A DNA stretch of 64,000 nt, taken from contig NZ_AUKI01000020.1 in NCBI RefSeq assembly GCF_000424665.1, forward strand, positions 186,001 to 250,000. Direction: 5' to 3'. This document shows, piece by piece, positions 62,101 to 64,000 of the stretch; the first letter of the stretch is position 1; the number at the start of each line of letters is the position of its first letter. Source of the stretch: Salinimicrobium terrae DSM 17865. GTDB lineage: Bacteria > Bacteroidota > Bacteroidia > Flavobacteriales > Flavobacteriaceae. A model generated the notes under the pieces. That model searched no databases, was not told where the DNA came from, and saw only the letters and a program-made list of their open reading frames with translations. The translations under genes and the position numbers were made by a program.

Positions 62101-63619
62101 CAAAATAATTGGGGTCTCCGAAATAAGTCGTGATATTACCGACCGTAAAGAGGCAGCGGAAAAAATTGAACAAAGTGAGCGCCAGTACCATGAAATGATC
62201 TATTCTTCCCCTTCATTAATTGCTACTTTTACAGGAGAAGACCATAAAATTGGTATAGCCAACGATGCAATTTTAAAATCCTGGGGGAAAGGCAGAGATA
62301 TAATCGGCAAGCCGCTATTTTCGGTATTGCCCGAAATAAAGGCACAAGGCTTTGATGTAATTCTAAAAGATGTTTATAAGAAAGGAGAACCTTTCAGTGC
62401 CATTGAAAGACCTGTGAAATTGCTTAAAAATGGAAAAATAAAGACCATATATTACAATTTCATTTATTATCCTCAGAGAAATGCCAACGGGGAAATCTTT
62501 GGAGTAGTAGTCATAGCCACCGAAGTGACCCCACAGGCCGAATTCCATATTAAATTAAAGGAGAGTGAATCTCATTTTAGGAAAATGGCCGATTTAATGC
62601 CGGGGAAAATCCTTAACACAGATGAAGAAGGAAACGCCTACTATTTCAACAGGCATTGGCTTAATGACACCGGTCAAAGCCAGGAAGAACTTGAAGGCCG
62701 TGGTTGGCAGAATTGTATCCATCCAAATGATCTTGAAAATTTCATAAGCACCTGGAAGGAATCTTTGAGCACCGGGAAAGAGTTTGAAATGGAGTTTCGG
62801 TGTGCAAACAAAAACGGAGGATATAACTGGCATTTAGGCCGGGCCGTACCTCTTAAAAATAACTTCGGGAAAATTCAATTCTGGATCAATTCGGCAATAG
62901 AAATTCAAAAATTAAAAGATGAGGAAAAACGTAAAGAAGATTTCCTCAAAATGGTAAGCCATGAGCTTAAAACCCCGGTTACTTCTATAAAAGGATATGT
63001 GCAATTGTTGTTAAGCATACTTAAAAAAGATAAAAATATAGTTTTGGAATCTTTACCCCTTAAACCTTCTTTGGAACGCATAGATACCCAAATAGGACGT
63101 TTATCAAGACTGATTTCTGAAATGCTAGATCTCTCCCGTCTTGAGGACAACAAGCTTGTATTCCAAAATAAAGTGTTCAGCATAAATGAATTGGTAGATG
63201 AAACCATTCAGGATATCAATCATTCCAGTACCGGCCAAAAGATTACAATCAAACATAAATTTGAGTGCACGGTCAATGCCGATAAGGATAGAATTGGTCA
63301 GGTATTAATAAACCTAATCACCAATTCCATAAAATATTCTTCTAATGAACACCCGGTTGAAGTAAAAATTGAAAAAGGAGAAAACAATTATGTCAAAGTA
63401 AGCGTGAAAGACAAGGGTATAGGCATAGCCGAAAATGATTTACAAAAGATATTTGACCGTTTTTACCGGGTAAGGGAAAATGAAGATATGTATGCCGGTT
63501 TTGGAATTGGTTTGTTCCTTTCTAATGAGATCATACAACGGCACGGGGGGAAAATATCAGTGAAAAGTAAAATAGGAGAAGGTTCTGTTTTTTCTTTTTC
63601 GTTGCCTTATGTAGTTTGA
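59195..63619 (+). CDS. CheB-CheR-PAS-histidine kinase fusion, 1474 aa
   Basis: The start is ATG 59195. Domain order: CheB methylesterase (residues about 20-215, GVGASAGG and LTGTGSDGTEGL); CheR N-terminal helices (225-290); CheR methyltransferase (about 290-490, IRIWVSACSTGQEAYTIAICL); a PAS-like region (530-630); a long Glu-rich coiled coil (about 665-742) of repeated units such as SGNEELESSSEELQSLNEEL; then about four PAS domains (750-1240); HisKA with phospho-acceptor His1256 in FLKMVSHELKTPV; and HATPase_c (VLINLITNSIKYSS, KGIGI, FGIGLFLSNEI). The C-terminus is complete. It joins receptor methylation and demethylation, sensing and kinase output in one protein. The response regulator after it is the likely partner. 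Confidence 0.93.
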   Translation: MKEPNQKTPNKALTKSKNKFPVVGVGASAGGLAAFKQFIKSIPKDSGMAYVLVQHLDPNHDSQLPELLQKVSNIPVLEISDDIKVEPNNIYIIPSNKMLLSNDGKLELSPRPEKSEKLKNLPIDLFFTSLAWVHQSHSIGVVLTGTGSDGTEGLKAIKEHGGITFAHDLESAEYDGMPKSAADAGVVDFALPPDKIPAKILETIKKIAAKDADGDDQKYNGQDEKVFKQILSLLRTRRGTDFTYYKQTTIRRRILRRMALNNKEEPSEYLEQLKSKTSEQDVLYQDLLIPVTAFFRDTEVFDTLCHTTLPNIIKNKQEGVPIRIWVSACSTGQEAYTIAICLLEFFENNPSSGPREKIQIFGTDISEPAIERSRTGIYKKNEVQDLSPKRLKKYFTKRDGHYQINKKVREICVFALHNFLMDPPFGKIDLVSCRNVLIYMEPYLQKKALTTFHYALNQNGYLLLGKSETVSNVPDLFAPSEKQYKIYSRKDKRSRFMLVTSKRSEQNIKDINTDFREENTRTDFQTIADDVILSNYSPAGVVVNETMDIVHFRGNTSKFLQQSPGKPTHNLLKMAKLGLSFELRNILHQAKINQQKDPEGKSAIVKNDILIEIDGQTCNVSIEAVPLPKLVEPHYLVLFHDHGLAVSNEDTSGAPKDKEKDRRIKQLELELSQTRENMRSITEDQEAINEELQSGNEELESSSEELQSLNEELETSKEELQSTNEELTSLNQELQSLNTQLVSSRDYAEIVVDTIWEPLLILDKNLHVKSANKAFYKTFKVREEQTEGKLVYDIGNKQWDISQLRTLLGNILPEKEGFTNFEMTHDFQKIGTKTMLLNARQIFSPDNEDNRILLAIEDITEVKKAGAKNARLSAIVESSEDAIISKTLDGTITSWNRGAEKIFGYNLKETIGKHISIIIPKEYQDEEDTITETVKKGGKINEFELVRITKKGKKIPISLTGSLVKDAEGKIIGVSEISRDITDRKEAAEKIEQSERQYHEMIYSSPSLIATFTGEDHKIGIANDAILKSWGKGRDIIGKPLFSVLPEIKAQGFDVILKDVYKKGEPFSAIERPVKLLKNGKIKTIYYNFIYYPQRNANGEIFGVVVIATEVTPQAEFHIKLKESESHFRKMADLMPGKILNTDEEGNAYYFNRHWLNDTGQSQEELEGRGWQNCIHPNDLENFISTWKESLSTGKEFEMEFRCANKNGGYNWHLGRAVPLKNNFGKIQFWINSAIEIQKLKDEEKRKEDFLKMVSHELKTPVTSIKGYVQLLLSILKKDKNIVLESLPLKPSLERIDTQIGRLSRLISEMLDLSRLEDNKLVFQNKVFSINELVDETIQDINHSSTGQKITIKHKFECTVNADKDRIGQVLINLITNSIKYSSNEHPVEVKIEKGENNYVKVSVKDKGIGIAENDLQKIFDRFYRVRENEDMYAGFGIGLFLSNEIIQRHGGKISVKSKIGEGSVFSFSLPYVV

Positions 63620-63667
63620 ATAGTTAGCTGTGTTAGAAATATTTAATAACATAACCTGAACAGAAAA

Positions 63668-64000
63668 ATGGAAAAGAATAACAAAAAAGTTTTAGTAGTA
63701 GATGATGACAAGGGGATTGGTGAAATGCTCCAAATGCTGCTTGAAATGAACGGTTATGAGGTATTTGTCTCCGAAAAGCCCGAAGAGACTGAAGAAAATA
63801 TAATTGCTCATAATATTGATTTAGTACTTTTGGACATGCTCATTTCGGGTGTTAACGGTACAGATGTTTGTGCCCGGTTAAGAAGAGATGAAACCACCAA
63901 ACATGTAAATATATTAATGATGTCCGCCCTTCACGATGCAGGAAAAAAATGCAAGGCAGCGGGTGCCAATGATTTTATTGCTAAACCCTTTGAAATGGAA
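63668..64000 (+). CDS. Response regulator receiver protein, partial (right edge)
   Basis: The first 111 codons are present; the gene runs off the right edge. It is a CheY-like receiver: KVLVVDDDKGIGEMLQMLLEMNGYEV, phosphorylation aspartate in LVLLDMLISGVNG, Ser in MMSALHD and the switch lysine in FIAKPFEM. Whether an output domain follows is not visible. It starts 48 bp after the sensor kinase fusion and is likely its partner. Confidence 0.92.
   Translation, partial: MEKNNKKVLVVDDDKGIGEMLQMLLEMNGYEVFVSEKPEETEENIIAHNIDLVLLDMLISGVNGTDVCARLRRDETTKHVNILMMSALHDAGKKCKAAGANDFIAKPFEME

Overview
The window is a 64 kb chromosomal segment from a member of the Bacteroidota, almost certainly the family Flavobacteriaceae. 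The gene set resembles marine genera such as Gramella/Christiangramia, Salegentibacter or Salinimicrobium, but the genus is an inference. Evidence: AT-rich DNA, many -7 promoter elements of the Bacteroidota form TAnnTTTG, no Shine-Dalgarno bias, a long-form GAPDH, a fused SerB-SerA, a monomeric NADP-isocitrate dehydrogenase and many flavobacterial DUF families. I see no tRNA, rRNA, CRISPR array, prophage or insertion sequence.

Layout. 1-8.4 kb: housekeeping operons (VOC protein-prmC; ribD-HAD-EamA-yigZ; thioesterase; dnaA-phosphatase-methyltransferase). 8.4-16.8 kb: cell-wall and core genes (lytic-transglycosylase-like protein, mltG, acetyltransferase, dapF; a Deg protease; gap; a coiled-coil protein-trmD; rplS). 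16.8-21 kb: a candidate structured RNA, icd, oxyR and a 65-aa conserved protein. 21-27.7 kb: AIM24 protein, DUF4442, a DUF4870-PadR-PspC envelope/stress operon with a tiny 45-aa tail gene, trxB and a TRIC-type channel.

27.7-47.4 kb is rich in sulfur and redox genes: two YeeE/YedE-type permeases, a three-gene biotin-dependent acyl-CoA carboxylase, a persulfide dioxygenase-rhodanese fusion with DUF3703, a TlpA thioredoxin, a TauE/SafE exporter operon with two methyltransferases and an MBL hydrolase, a cysteine-bearing Crp/Fnr regulator, a redoxin lipoprotein, an unidentified Cys-rich 598-aa enzyme, the SerB-SerA fusion and a triple-rhodanese protein. 47.7-51.5 kb: an Rrf2 (Fe-S) regulator with nadA, nadB and a PepSY protein. 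51.6-57.7 kb: small membrane proteins, two hemerythrins, a LytTR response regulator broken by one in-frame TGA, and a formate/nitrite-type channel. 58-64 kb: a CheB, a 1474-aa CheB-CheR-PAS-histidine kinase fusion and the start of a response regulator.

The main finding is regulatory. Six promoters in the sulfur/redox half carry a Crp/Fnr-type palindrome whose centre lies exactly 36.5 bp upstream of the last base of the -7 element, the geometry of a class II activator site near -41.5. Three have TGTAAC-N4-GTnACA (persulfide dioxygenase, TlpA, TauE operon). Three have TGAT-N4-(A/G)TCA (598-aa protein, rrf2-nadAB, hemerythrins). This suggests two overlapping regulons linking sulfane sulfur handling, oxygen/NO chemistry and the unknown 598-aa enzyme. 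Other notable items are a multi-helix RNA upstream of icd, 7-bp-periodic intergenic repeat arrays, and a recurring near-palindrome CAAAAATGTCATTTTTG.
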